Assembly: GCA_964649145.1 (NCBI GenBank)
Contig: CAZYOQ010000006.1
Coordinates: 5,488-69,487, forward strand
Direction of reading: 5' to 3'
Source: MGBC163016 sp964649145
Lineage (GTDB): Bacteria > Actinomycetota > Coriobacteriia > Coriobacteriales > Eggerthellaceae
DNA length: 64,000 nucleotides
The notes under the pieces are model-generated. The model was not told the origin of the DNA, did no database searches, and was given only the letters and a program-made list of their open reading frames with translations. Positions 8,824-16,653 of the stretch are shown here, piece after piece; positions within the stretch are counted from its first letter, which is position 1, and each line of letters starts with the position of its first letter. The translations under genes and the position numbers were made by a program.

Positions 8824-10134
8824 ATGGCCTATCAGGACGAAATTACCCACATGAAAAGAGAAGAGCTAGTCTCTCTCCAGCTTGAGCGATTGAAGAAAAC
8901 GCTTGCGTATTGTTACGAACGCATCCCGTTTTATAAGCAGAAATTCGATGAGGCGAATTTCGATCCGTATGCGCTTTCGACATTTGATGATCTTAGGAAT
9001 GCTCCGTTTACGACCAAGCAGGATATGCGTGATGCTTATCCATATAAGCTTTTTGCTTTGCCAAAAGAGGAAGTAAAAGAGATTCACATGTCTTCTGGCA
9101 CGACTGGCGTTGCCACTGTTTCTGGGTACACCGAACATGACCTGGAAGTTTGGGGCGACTGCTTTGCGCGTGGCATAGGTTATGCTGGCGGAACCGAAGA
9201 AGATACCTGCCATGTTTGTTATGGCTACGGGCTTTTCACAGGTGGCCTTGGTGCGCATTATGGCGGCTTGGCTGCAGGTTGTATGACAATTCCGATGAGC
9301 GCCGGAAATACTAAACGCCAGATAAACGTGCTAAAGACTATGGGTTCTTCGATTATCTGCTGCACGCCATCATATGCTATGTATATCGCTGATACCGCTA
9401 TCGAGATGGGGCTTGACCCGTCTAAGGATTTCAATTTGAAGGCGGGTATTCATGGCGCAGAAGCCTTCAGCAATCAGTTCCGCAAGAATTTGGAAGAGAA
9501 GCTTGACTATAAGGTTTTGGACGTTTATGGCCTAACCGAAGTCATGGGTCCAGGTGTTGCGATTGAATGCTTGGAACAAAATGGCCTCCATATTGCTGAA
9601 GATCATTTCTGGTGTGAGATTCTAGACCCTGAAACGCATGAGCCTGTTCCAGATGGTGAATGGGGCGAACTTGTGATAACGACGCTCGACAAAGAGGCTA
9701 CCCCGGTCGTTCGTTATCGCACACGAGATATAACCCGCATTCTTCCTGGCCAGTGTGCTTGCGGGCGTACGCATCGCAGGATTGACCGACTCCATGGACG
9801 CACCGACGACATGTTTAAGGTGCGCGGCGTCCAAGTCTTCCCAAGTCAGATCGAACGTATTGCAACTGGCTTTTCAGAGATCGCCGACTGGTATCAGATC
9901 GAGCTTACTCGCGAGAACGCCCTTGATGTTGCCACCCTTAAGATCGAGATCAATCCTGATTACCCGATGGACGAAGTTCGCATGATCGAGAATCTGCAGA
10001 ACCGAATCGAACAAGCTCTAAAAGACGAACTTGCCACAACGATTCAAGTCAAGGTTGTAGAGCCGTACAGTATCCAGCGCTCTGAGGGCAAGGCTGTTCG
10101 CATAGTGGACCTTCGTGGAGAGGACAAGAAATAA
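8824..10134 (+). CDS. paaK: Phenylacetate-CoA ligase (arylacetate-CoA ligase family)
   Basis: An AMP-forming acyl-CoA ligase of 436 residues, the usual PaaK length. The AMP-binding P-loop is SSGTTG at 90-95, and the adenylate motif DVYGLTEVMGPG and hinge region RTRDITRILPG follow. The C-terminal domain has GRTDDMFKVRG. Family members activate phenylacetate or indoleacetate to the CoA thioester. In anaerobes paaK often stands beside indolepyruvate ferredoxin oxidoreductase or ACT genes. Here the partner is the ACT protein, whose ATG overlaps the paaK stop by one base (TAATG), so the two are translationally coupled. The start ATG is preceded by AAGCAGGA. The exact aryl substrate is not determined by sequence. 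Confidence 0.92.
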   Translation: MAYQDEITHMKREELVSLQLERLKKTLAYCYERIPFYKQKFDEANFDPYALSTFDDLRNAPFTTKQDMRDAYPYKLFALPKEEVKEIHMSSGTTGVATVSGYTEHDLEVWGDCFARGIGYAGGTEEDTCHVCYGYGLFTGGLGAHYGGLAAGCMTIPMSAGNTKRQINVLKTMGSSIICCTPSYAMYIADTAIEMGLDPSKDFNLKAGIHGAEAFSNQFRKNLEEKLDYKVLDVYGLTEVMGPGVAIECLEQNGLHIAEDHFWCEILDPETHEPVPDGEWGELVITTLDKEATPVVRYRTRDITRILPGQCACGRTHRRIDRLHGRTDDMFKVRGVQVFPSQIERIATGFSEIADWYQIELTRENALDVATLKIEINPDYPMDEVRMIENLQNRIEQALKDELATTIQVKVVEPYSIQRSEGKAVRIVDLRGEDKK

Positions 10135-10553
10135 TGATTGATCAGCTCACAGTTATTCTTGGCAACGAAAACGGTCGTTTAACAGCCCTTTGCAAGGTGC
10201 TTGGCGACGCAGAGATCCAGATGCATGCACTAACTATTGCCGATACTAGCGATTATGGTGTCGTTCGAATTATTTGCGACGATCCTAAAGCTGCACAAGC
10301 AGTCCTTGCCGATGCGGGGTTTACAGCAAGTTTGGCGAAGGTTCTTGTAGTTCAGGTGCCAGATGTGCCTGGTGGAGCCTCGCGCGTCTTTGACGTGATA
10401 GATGGTGAGGGTGCTTCGATAGAGTATGCCTATTGCTTTACGGCATCTGTTGGAACCGCCACTCTTGCAGTTAAGGTTTCAGGAGATGTTAAGGAGGCTC
10501 TTGAGAGCGCCGGCTTTACGCTTTTACATCCTCAAGACCTTTATAAAAATTAG
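10134..10553 (+). CDS. Tandem ACT-domain protein
   Basis: A 139-residue protein made of two ACT domains, about 1-67 (start LTVILGNENGRLTALCKVL) and 70-139 (VPDVPGGASRVFDVIDGEG). ACT domains bind amino acids or related ligands and regulate metabolic enzymes. Free-standing tandem ACT proteins coupled to paaK are common in anaerobes and archaea. The overlap with the paaK stop (1 bp) and the GGAG/AGGA stretch just upstream suggest it controls or senses substrate for that ligase; this is inference. Confidence 0.9.
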   Translation: MIDQLTVILGNENGRLTALCKVLGDAEIQMHALTIADTSDYGVVRIICDDPKAAQAVLADAGFTASLAKVLVVQVPDVPGGASRVFDVIDGEGASIEYAYCFTASVGTATLAVKVSGDVKEALESAGFTLLHPQDLYKN

Positions 10554-10669
10554 TGGCCAAATGCGCTTCTAGAAAACTCGAATTGAATAATGCGCTGCTT
10601 AGCGCCTGTTTATAACGAAGTGCGCCATAAACAGCTTTCGCGCGCGCAAAAAGGGCGGCTTATATAGGT

Positions 10670-10740
10670 TCACGCGCAAATTGAGCTACGAGCGCAAAGT
10701 TGGGGCTACGAGCGCAAAACAGGTCTACGAGCATAAAGCG
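10670..10740. repeat. Short tandem repeat, about 20-bp period, at the 3' end of ackA
   Basis: The unit CTACGAGCGCAAA begins at 10686 and 10706 and, with one change (CTACGAGCATAAA), at 10725. A decayed copy (TTCACGCGCAAATTGAG) precedes them. The period is 19-20 bp. The last unit contains the ackA stop codon (CTA on the plus strand at 10725). No T run follows, so it is not an ordinary terminator. Confidence 0.6.
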
Positions 10741-11933
10741 TCGGTTTCCCTAGCTATTCGCATTTCCTCGTCGGTAGTCACAATGCAAATAGCAATAGGA
10801 GAATCATCTACAGACACTATTCGGTTAACCCCAATAGCGCCAGTGACCTCGTTTTTCTCTTTATCTAAGATCATGCCCATGTGTGCAAGGCCATCAAAGA
10901 CCTTCTCGCGAAGTTCTGCGGAATTCTCACCGATGCCTGCTGTCATAACCACGGCATCTGTGCGACGCATGATTGCATAGTAGGACCCTATTGCCTGCTG
11001 AACTTTATATACGTACATGTCAATTGCAAGTCGTGCTCTTTCGTTTCCCGAATTCGCGGCGGCCATAATAGTACGCATATCGGCCGAAAGGCCAGAAACA
11101 CCCAAAATGCCGGATTCCTTGTTTAAGACGTCATCCATCTCGTCGAAACTTAGACCTTCATGCCGCATGATATAGGTGACGATAGCAGGGTCGATAGACC
11201 CAGAACGCGTTCCCATCATCAGGCCTTCTAGCGGGGTGAAGCCCATAGTGGTATCAATCGAGACGCCATGGTTCACGGCAGTAATAGACCCGCCATTTCC
11301 CAAGTGACATGTAATTAGACCCAAGTCGCGAATAGGTCTATTCAGTAATGTTGCAGCCTGCGCTGCAGCGTATCTATGTGATGTGCCATGAGCACCATAA
11401 CGGCGAATATGCAGGTTCTCGTAATACTTCATCGGGAGCGGGTACATGTAGGCTTTCGGTGGCATTGTTTGATGAAACGCAGTGTCGAAGACGGCGGTTT
11501 GAGGCACATGCGCAAGACGCTTTCGAAGAAGGCGAATGCATGCGACTGCGGCAGGGTTGTGTAGTGGTGCAAGTGCGCAGCACTCGTCAATCTTTTCAAA
11601 GACCCTATCGTCGATGATCACCGACTCAGAGAAGTATTCCCCGCCCGACACAATGCGGTTGCCGATTGCTTGAATTTCGTCTAATGACGAAATTGGGGAA
11701 TTTGCATCGTTTTGAAGCAAATTGAGTAGCAAATCTAGGCAATCGGGAACTTCAGCGCCCGCAGCAACTGCTTCATCGCGCCATTTCATTTCGGGCTCGA
11801 AAGCCACCTTCATTGAAGCTTCAGGCGTCCCAACGCGCTCTGCCAATGCGCGCATGAGCGCTTTCTTGCCATCGGTTTCAATGAGTTGGCATTTCAAGGA
11901 CGAGCTTCCGGCATTAACTACCAGTACCAGCAT
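10725..11933 (-). CDS. ackA: Acetate kinase
   Basis: A 402-residue ASKHA kinase that interconverts acetate + ATP and acetyl phosphate, the usual last step of fermentative acetate production. Family signatures are present: VLVVNAGSSSLK at the N-terminus, FDTAFHQTMP near 185-195, and GAHGTSHRY, CHLGNGGSI, TPLEGLMMGTRSG and TAGIGENS further on. The start ATG has a strong AAGGAGG a few bases upstream. It lies 9 bp after the glycosyltransferase gene and is the last gene of the polymerase operon. The usual partner pta is not in the window. The last residues are followed by the tandem repeat that includes the stop codon. Confidence 0.97.
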   Translation of the reverse strand: MLVLVVNAGSSSLKCQLIETDGKKALMRALAERVGTPEASMKVAFEPEMKWRDEAVAAGAEVPDCLDLLLNLLQNDANSPISSLDEIQAIGNRIVSGGEYFSESVIIDDRVFEKIDECCALAPLHNPAAVACIRLLRKRLAHVPQTAVFDTAFHQTMPPKAYMYPLPMKYYENLHIRRYGAHGTSHRYAAAQAATLLNRPIRDLGLITCHLGNGGSITAVNHGVSIDTTMGFTPLEGLMMGTRSGSIDPAIVTYIMRHEGLSFDEMDDVLNKESGILGVSGLSADMRTIMAAANSGNERARLAIDMYVYKVQQAIGSYYAIMRRTDAVVMTAGIGENSAELREKVFDGLAHMGMILDKEKNEVTGAIGVNRIVSVDDSPIAICIVTTDEEMRIARETDALCS

Positions 11934-11942
11934 ATGTCCTCC

Positions 11943-13184
11943 TTATTTGCAAGCAGCCTTGTAAATATCTACAAGATGTTCAATCGATTCATCTTGCGAG
12001 AAAGTTTCTTTAGCGTATTTGGCTACCGTATTTCGATTGAAGGAGACCTTGCCATCGAGCAGTGCGTTAACCTTGCAGGCTAGGTCTTCAGGGTTTTCGC
12101 TTTCGAATAAAAGTCCCACTTCTGGGTTAATGATGTCTACCGCACCGCCATCATCTGAGCCCACAACAGGGGCTCCGCAGGCCATGGCTTCGATGATAAC
12201 AAGACCGAATGGTTCTTTTCGCGAGGTCAAAAGTGAAAGGTCGGCTGCACTATAGAGCTTTCTCAAAATCGCATGCGGCTGATTACCAACGAAGAACACG
12301 TTTTTAAGAGCAAGTGCCTTTGCCAGGGCGTTCATCTCGTCGAAAAGCTCACCTGCGCCAGCTAGAACTAGCGCTGTGTCGGGTCGCATGAAATGTGCTG
12401 CGCCGCGCAAAAGAACGTCGATGCCCTTGAAGTGCGCGAATTTTCCCGCGAATGAGACCAGGTGGGCAAAGTTGCCCTCGATTCCAAATTGGGCAAGAGC
12501 TTGTGGGATTGTTGTTGGCTCTGGGTAGAATACATCGGCGTTATAGCCATTTAGAATCAAGTGGCATTTGGCGGCCTCATTGGGGAACAGACGTCGAACC
12601 AGCTGGTCGTTTTCTTTGGAGATGGTTATTATTGCCGATGCCGATTTAAGAGCACATGCAGCTGCATTTTCGAAAAGGCGGGTTGACTCGCTGCGGTTGC
12701 TAGTCATTTTCTCATAGCCAATGAGGTCTGTTCCATGCACGGTAACAACTACTGGTATTCCGTAATCTGCGGCATATGCAGGCTGTAGCCACGCATGCCC
12801 GCAATGAATGATGTCGGGCTTGAAGGTTTTAATTTCGGATTCAAGTGCTTTCCTAAAAGCTGCTTCGTAGTCTTCTAGCTGCTTCTTGGTCATGTCGTAG
12901 AAGGTTTGGGTGCTTCTTGGATGCGTTGTAAAGCATGGGAAGTTGAAATCCAAAATATCGGTTTTTGGGATATTGCTTTTGGCGATATCGGGGTTCAACC
13001 CTTCTGCAGCTGTGAAATAAACAGGGTGAACTTCGAAATTCTCATAGTTTTCTGGAGGCTGGTTTTCGGGAACGATGATATGAACTTCATTTCCGAGTTT
13101 TGTGAGCGCATGGGCGATATTTAGCGTGTAAACCCCGCTTCCCGATCCGGTAAGCGGAAAATGGCACATAAGAAGGATTTTCAT
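11943..13184 (-). CDS. Family 4 glycosyltransferase
   Basis: A GT-B fold retaining glycosyltransferase of 413 residues. The N-terminal domain begins MKILLMCHFPLTGSGSG, with the usual glycine loop. The C-terminal donor-binding domain contains the E-x7-E motif in KEPFGLVIIEAMACGAPVVGSD, with downstream D/G residues. HGTDLIGYE at about 150 is typical of glycogen/trehalose/mycothiol-type GT4 enzymes. There are no membrane segments. The ATG at 13184 overlaps the stop of the YolD-like gene (ATGA), and ackA follows 9 bp downstream. Acceptor and sugar are unknown. Confidence 0.92.
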   Translation of the reverse strand: MKILLMCHFPLTGSGSGVYTLNIAHALTKLGNEVHIIVPENQPPENYENFEVHPVYFTAAEGLNPDIAKSNIPKTDILDFNFPCFTTHPRSTQTFYDMTKKQLEDYEAAFRKALESEIKTFKPDIIHCGHAWLQPAYAADYGIPVVVTVHGTDLIGYEKMTSNRSESTRLFENAAACALKSASAIITISKENDQLVRRLFPNEAAKCHLILNGYNADVFYPEPTTIPQALAQFGIEGNFAHLVSFAGKFAHFKGIDVLLRGAAHFMRPDTALVLAGAGELFDEMNALAKALALKNVFFVGNQPHAILRKLYSAADLSLLTSRKEPFGLVIIEAMACGAPVVGSDDGGAVDIINPEVGLLFESENPEDLACKVNALLDGKVSFNRNTVAKYAKETFSQDESIEHLVDIYKAACK

Positions 13185-13453
13185 CTACTGCCTTCCTGGT
13201 CGTCTTGACTCTGGACAATATTATCATGGGCGCGCGAGACCTCTTCTACCATCTCGCTGAATCCCTTCAATGCAGCAAATGGGATGAACTGTTTCGCTCT
13301 TCCTGCAACTTTTGTGGCTCGTGTATTACTTTTGTGCTTGGCGTTTACCTTCCCATCAATCTGTTTTTTTCCGTCCCCGAAGATGCGATCATCTAAGTAG
13401 CTTTCTATTTCATTTTCACAGCGCGCGGGGCAACCTTCATTTGTATCATGCAC
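13181..13453 (-). CDS. YolD-like protein, GTG start
   Basis: The segment RAKQFIPFAALKGFSEMVEE is the hallmark of YolD-like proteins, small proteins usually encoded beside Y-family polymerases of the UvrX/DinB type in Gram-positive bacteria. The open frame extends back to 13582 inside the polymerase gene. A GTG at 13453 with GGAGG five bases upstream gives a 90-residue protein that overlaps the polymerase stop by only 8 bp, and is the better start. The downstream stop overlaps the GT4 start by 4 bp. Its role is thought to be linked to translesion synthesis, and the mechanism is not established. Confidence 0.8.
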   Translation of the reverse strand: MHDTNEGCPARCENEIESYLDDRIFGDGKKQIDGKVNAKHKSNTRATKVAGRAKQFIPFAALKGFSEMVEEVSRAHDNIVQSQDDQEGSR

Positions 13454-14867
13454 GATGTCCTCCAATTTGCTTGGCGCGTTCGTAGCCTGTTGCGCATTCA
13501 AGTAGACTGTTCGCCCACATGATTGCATCGCGGCCGTATTTGTGTCTAGCTTGCGCGATTGCCGAAAACAGGCGACGTTCATCCTCTATAGCCTGCGCAT
13601 CGCAAAAAAGCGGCAGCTCTTCGCTTTCTTGCGGGAGAAGCCCGCCTAGACATATGCTTATTCGCCTTATTGGGATATTTGGGTTTGCTACATCTTCGAA
13701 AAGCGACATGATCTTTGGAACAAGGATACTGGGCGCTGCAGTGGCGAATGCTAGTTTTCTGCTGCCGCTGTCTCTTGCGCCAAAAAACTTTCGAGTTGTA
13801 GAGGCGTCTTCTGCATTGTCTTGCATATTGTCTTGCGCGACGTTAAACGAATACCCTACAGATATCGCGTAATTTGAGCATATGCTGCGTTTTTCGTGAA
13901 GGTTTAAGACTGATTCATGAGCCATTTCCCTACTGATAACGCTAGCTTCAGCCTTCGAATAATCGCGCATGAGCGCTTGTCCACAAGAAAGCGAGCTTCC
14001 CCGTGGTTGGTATTCCTTGATTTCAGCGATTGTGCATGGCTCTTCGCCCCAGGCATGCTCATACAGGAGCTGCCCGTTTATTCCGAACTCTTTTTTCAGC
14101 ACCTCGATTTTGGTGTGAGCTACATCGTATAAGTCGCAAATACCATGTTTGGCAAGGCGTCTTTGGGTTCCGTGTGAGATTCCCCATATATCTGTGATTG
14201 GGCGATGGTGCCAGATTCTCTCGTAAAAGTCTCTCTTGTTCATGTATGCGATACCTTTAGGGGCGTGCTTTGCTTCGATATCTAGCGCGACCTTGCAAAG
14301 AAACAGGTTAGGTCCTATTCCGCATGTTGAAGGTATTCCTGTTTGTTCCAAGACTGCAGACATCAGCATTTGTGCCATTTCTATAGGCGTTTTGTGGTAG
14401 TAGGAAAGGTATGGCTCTATGTTGATAAAACATTCGTCTACCGAATATATGTGTATGTCGTCTGCGGCCAAGAAGTTAAGGTAGATATCGAATATCTGTG
14501 CCGACACTTCCATATAGCGATGCATGCGGGGTGTGGCCATGATGTATTGTTTTCCTTTGGGAATTTCGAACAAGCGACAGCGATTGCGCACGCCTTCTGC
14601 CTTTAGTGCGGGGCTTACTGCTAAACATATTGTGCCCCGGCCTCTTTCGGGGTCAGCCACGACAAGTTTAGCCTTCATGGGGTCTAGCCCGCGCGCAACG
14701 CATTCAACCGATGCGTAGTAGCTTTTAAGATCGATGCAAATGTATATGTTTTCATGCGTGCTGTTTGCGGGATTTGCGTGGCCTGCGCTGCTTGCGTTCT
14801 TTACGGCGTTTGTTTGTTTCACATCGCTTACGTCGTTTTTGTGACTTGCGCTATTCATATTGTTCAT
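13446..14867 (-). CDS. Y-family DNA polymerase (UmuC/DinB/UvrX type)
   Basis: A translesion polymerase of 473 residues. The palm motif CIDLKSYYASVE (about 43-54) holds the first metal-binding Asp. SVDECFIN (about 143-150) holds the catalytic Asp-Glu pair. The helix-hairpin-helix/thumb area (DIWGISHGTQRRL) and the little finger domain follow. Before the catalytic core there is a low-complexity Asn/Ser/Ala/His-rich leader of about 38 residues. An Asn/Asp-rich insert (about 345-370) interrupts the little finger. The start ATG follows GAGGAGG with 4-nt spacing. The YolD-like partner is directly downstream, and a LexA-type box lies 101-114 bp upstream, so SOS control is likely. Confidence 0.92.
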   Translation of the reverse strand: MNNMNSASHKNDVSDVKQTNAVKNASSAGHANPANSTHENIYICIDLKSYYASVECVARGLDPMKAKLVVADPERGRGTICLAVSPALKAEGVRNRCRLFEIPKGKQYIMATPRMHRYMEVSAQIFDIYLNFLAADDIHIYSVDECFINIEPYLSYYHKTPIEMAQMLMSAVLEQTGIPSTCGIGPNLFLCKVALDIEAKHAPKGIAYMNKRDFYERIWHHRPITDIWGISHGTQRRLAKHGICDLYDVAHTKIEVLKKEFGINGQLLYEHAWGEEPCTIAEIKEYQPRGSSLSCGQALMRDYSKAEASVISREMAHESVLNLHEKRSICSNYAISVGYSFNVAQDNMQDNAEDASTTRKFFGARDSGSRKLAFATAAPSILVPKIMSLFEDVANPNIPIRRISICLGGLLPQESEELPLFCDAQAIEDERRLFSAIAQARHKYGRDAIMWANSLLECATGYERAKQIGGHRA

Positions 14868-14967
14868 AAGACCTCCTCAAGAGGCGAAATGGACGTACGT
14901 TTCCAGCCTGCGGTGATCACGCAGGTTTTTGAATTTGGCTTTGGATGGCCAATTAAATTTTTAAACA

Positions 14968-14981
14968 AGAACAAATGTTCG
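14968..14981 (-). promoter_or_regulatory. LexA (SOS) box upstream of the Y-family polymerase
   Basis: Read on the minus strand the site is CGAACATTTGTTCT, which fits the Gram-positive/actinobacterial LexA consensus CGAAC-N4-GTTCG except at the last base. It lies about 100 bp before the polymerase start and just downstream of a promoter with TTGACA (15018-15023), 17-bp spacer and CAAAAT (14995-15000). Its position near +7 to +20 suits repression. Confidence 0.75.
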
Positions 14982-14994
14982 ATACAGTGCATCT

Positions 14995-15023
14995 ATTTTG
15001 CATCTCTTTGCTTTTGCTGTCAA
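14995..15023 (-). promoter_or_regulatory. Sigma-70-type promoter of the polymerase operon
   Basis: On the minus strand, a perfect -35 TTGACA (15023-15018) is 17 bp from a -10-like CAAAAT (15000-14995). The adjoining LexA box lies downstream of the -10. This single promoter could drive the polymerase, YolD, GT4 and ackA genes. Confidence 0.6.
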
Positions 15024-15146
15024 TCGAACAAACCATGGAGATTCCACGGTCAGATTTTGGATACTTGAGGGATTATTTCCTCGCAATCTTGCCGTTATTG
15101 ATATGATGTAGTTATCTGTTACCAAGAGAAGCAAAGGAGCCTGTAA

Positions 15147-15440
15147 ATGGGAGTTAAGGCTGACGAAATACTCGAGATAACTTACGACGAAATGCCAATG
15201 TATCTTCACGCTAATCATTCGGTATACATGGAGGTTGACGGCGATCTGTATTACCTCACCGACGTGAACGATCGCTATTGGCGCGCACAAGACACAACCG
15301 AGAAAAACGAAAAAGGCCACTACGTTGATTGCAGCCCTCTGGTTCCAACTATCTCAGAATTCATGGAGCTTCCTTTCCGTGAGGGTAAAAGCATTAAAGA
15401 CATGTTCGATGATGCTGTCTTTTATGAGTCAGTGAAATAA
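15147..15440 (+). CDS. Conserved small hypothetical protein
   Basis: A 97-residue acidic protein with no signal peptide or membrane segment, not assigned to a named family. The start ATG has AAAGGAG nine bases upstream, and a terminator hairpin follows about 35 bp after the stop. The sequence contains many aromatic and acidic residues (for example DGDLYYLTDVNDRYWRAQD), suggesting a small folded beta-rich domain. It is divergent from the SOS operon. Confidence 0.8.
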   Translation: MGVKADEILEITYDEMPMYLHANHSVYMEVDGDLYYLTDVNDRYWRAQDTTEKNEKGHYVDCSPLVPTISEFMELPFREGKSIKDMFDDAVFYESVK

Positions 15441-15473
15441 GCAGAAGTTGGCGTCATTGCATTGCTTAAACGC

Positions 15474-15500
15474 AAGAAGCGGCCCTGTGGGTCGCTTCTT
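15474..15500 (+). terminator. Rho-independent terminator
   Basis: AAGAAGCGGCCC and GGGTCGCTTCTT form a 12-bp stem (one G-U pair) with a 3-nt loop, followed by TTTA. It ends the small hypothetical gene at 15147. Confidence 0.75.
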
Positions 15501-15561
15501 TTAGGATATAGTGAAGGCTAAACATAGAAGAGTTGAAACATAGAAAGAACCAGGAGTTGAA

Positions 15562-16425
15562 ATGGCAGAAGAAAACATTCCAGAAGGTGCGCCACAGGAT
15601 TGTGGAGGCGCGTGTTCATCATGCGCAGTTGAGGGATGCGGGTCTCGTACCGGTACTTCAGAACCTACCAAGCTTCAAACGAACTCTCGCTCTCAGGTCA
15701 AAAAGGTTATTGCTGTGGTATCTGGGAAAGGCGGCGTTGGCAAATCGCTTGTGACAAGCCTGCTTGCAGCCAAGCTCAATGAGCAGGGCAAGAAGGTTGC
15801 AATTCTCGATGCTGATGTTACAGGGCCTTCTATCCCTAAGGCATTTGGCGTATATGCTCGCCCGCTTATAGAAGGCGAAGGAATGAACCCGGTGTCGTCG
15901 AAATCGGGCATCGAGATGATGTCTTTTAATCTTCTTCTTCCCAAAGAAGACGACCCGATTGCTTGGCGCGGACCAATTATCACGGGTGCGCTAAATCAGT
16001 TCTGGACAGAAGTAAACTGGGGCGATGTTGACGTGATGCTTATCGACATGCCTCCAGGAACAAGCGACGTCTTCTTGACCATTTGCCAGATGCTTCCGAT
16101 TGATGGAATAGTTACTGTGTCTGCCCCTCAAGAGCTTGTGGCTATGATTGTTGGCAAGGCCGTAAATCTTGCTGGTTCAATGGGCGTGCCCGTTATCGGC
16201 CTGGTCGAGAACATGGCATACTTCAAATGCGATAGCTGTGGCAAAGAACACCATATTTTCGGCGAGCCTCAAGGGGATGCTATTGCGAAAAAATATGGTA
16301 TTGCAGCCGTTTCGACTCTTCCAATCGAGCCCAAATTCGCCGAGCGTGTAGATGTTGGAGAAGTTGAGGAATGCGAGATAGGCAATGCTCTCGACCCAAT
16401 CTTGGATGCTATTGATAAGGCATAA
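15562..16425 (+). CDS. mrp: Mrp/NBP35-type iron-sulfur cluster carrier ATPase
   Basis: A P-loop ATPase of the ApbC/Mrp/Nbp35 family that binds and passes on Fe-S clusters in the cytoplasm. The deviant Walker A motif GKGGVGKS is at 55-62, DMPPGTSD is the Walker B/switch segment, and the cluster-binding CxxC is FKCDSCG (Cys223 and Cys226). The N-terminus carries an extra Cys-rich stretch (CGGACSSCAVEGC, 14-26) that resembles the N-terminal Cys cluster of Nbp35 proteins rather than the DUF59 domain of some Mrp proteins. The start ATG follows CAGGAG. The gene stands alone between two hairpins. Confidence 0.93.
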   Translation: MAEENIPEGAPQDCGGACSSCAVEGCGSRTGTSEPTKLQTNSRSQVKKVIAVVSGKGGVGKSLVTSLLAAKLNEQGKKVAILDADVTGPSIPKAFGVYARPLIEGEGMNPVSSKSGIEMMSFNLLLPKEDDPIAWRGPIITGALNQFWTEVNWGDVDVMLIDMPPGTSDVFLTICQMLPIDGIVTVSAPQELVAMIVGKAVNLAGSMGVPVIGLVENMAYFKCDSCGKEHHIFGEPQGDAIAKKYGIAAVSTLPIEPKFAERVDVGEVEECEIGNALDPILDAIDKA

Positions 16426-16440
16426 ACAACACTGAATGCT

Positions 16441-16478
16441 TGCCTATTAACACCTGCTTGTTTAAGTGTTAATAGGCA
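16441..16478 (+). terminator. Long perfect inverted repeat after mrp
   Basis: TGCCTATTAACAC and GTGTTAATAGGCA form a perfect 13-bp stem with a 12-nt loop, starting 15 bp after the mrp stop. There is no T run, so it is a terminator-like or mRNA-stabilising hairpin rather than a canonical terminator. Confidence 0.5.
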
Positions 16479-16585
16479 TGTGCATCTTCGCTAAAGCAGA
16501 CCTTTGCAGCCTTGGCTAATATGTAAAGCGTCCATTTAAGTTTTGCTCAAATGTGAACAAATGATGGACGGCTTGGACGATCGAT

Positions 16586-16612
16586 TTGGCACTCAAAGAT
16601 CTAGAGTGCTAA
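16586..16612 (+). promoter_or_regulatory. CIRCE operator (HrcA binding site) upstream of clpC
   Basis: TTGGCACTC, a 9-nt spacer and GAGTGCTAA match the CIRCE element (TTAGCACTC-N9-GAGTGCTAA) with a single mismatch. It ends 41 bp before the clpC ATG. HrcA repression of clpC in heat-shock control is therefore predicted. Confidence 0.93.
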
Positions 16613-16653
16613 AATTGCTGAAATAATTGCTTGCGTATCACGATCGGAGATGT

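Noticed and set aside
13454..13582. Upstream part of the long YolD-like frame inside the polymerase gene
   Set aside because: It overlaps the polymerase by 129 bp more, has no family similarity and a better GTG start exists at 13453.
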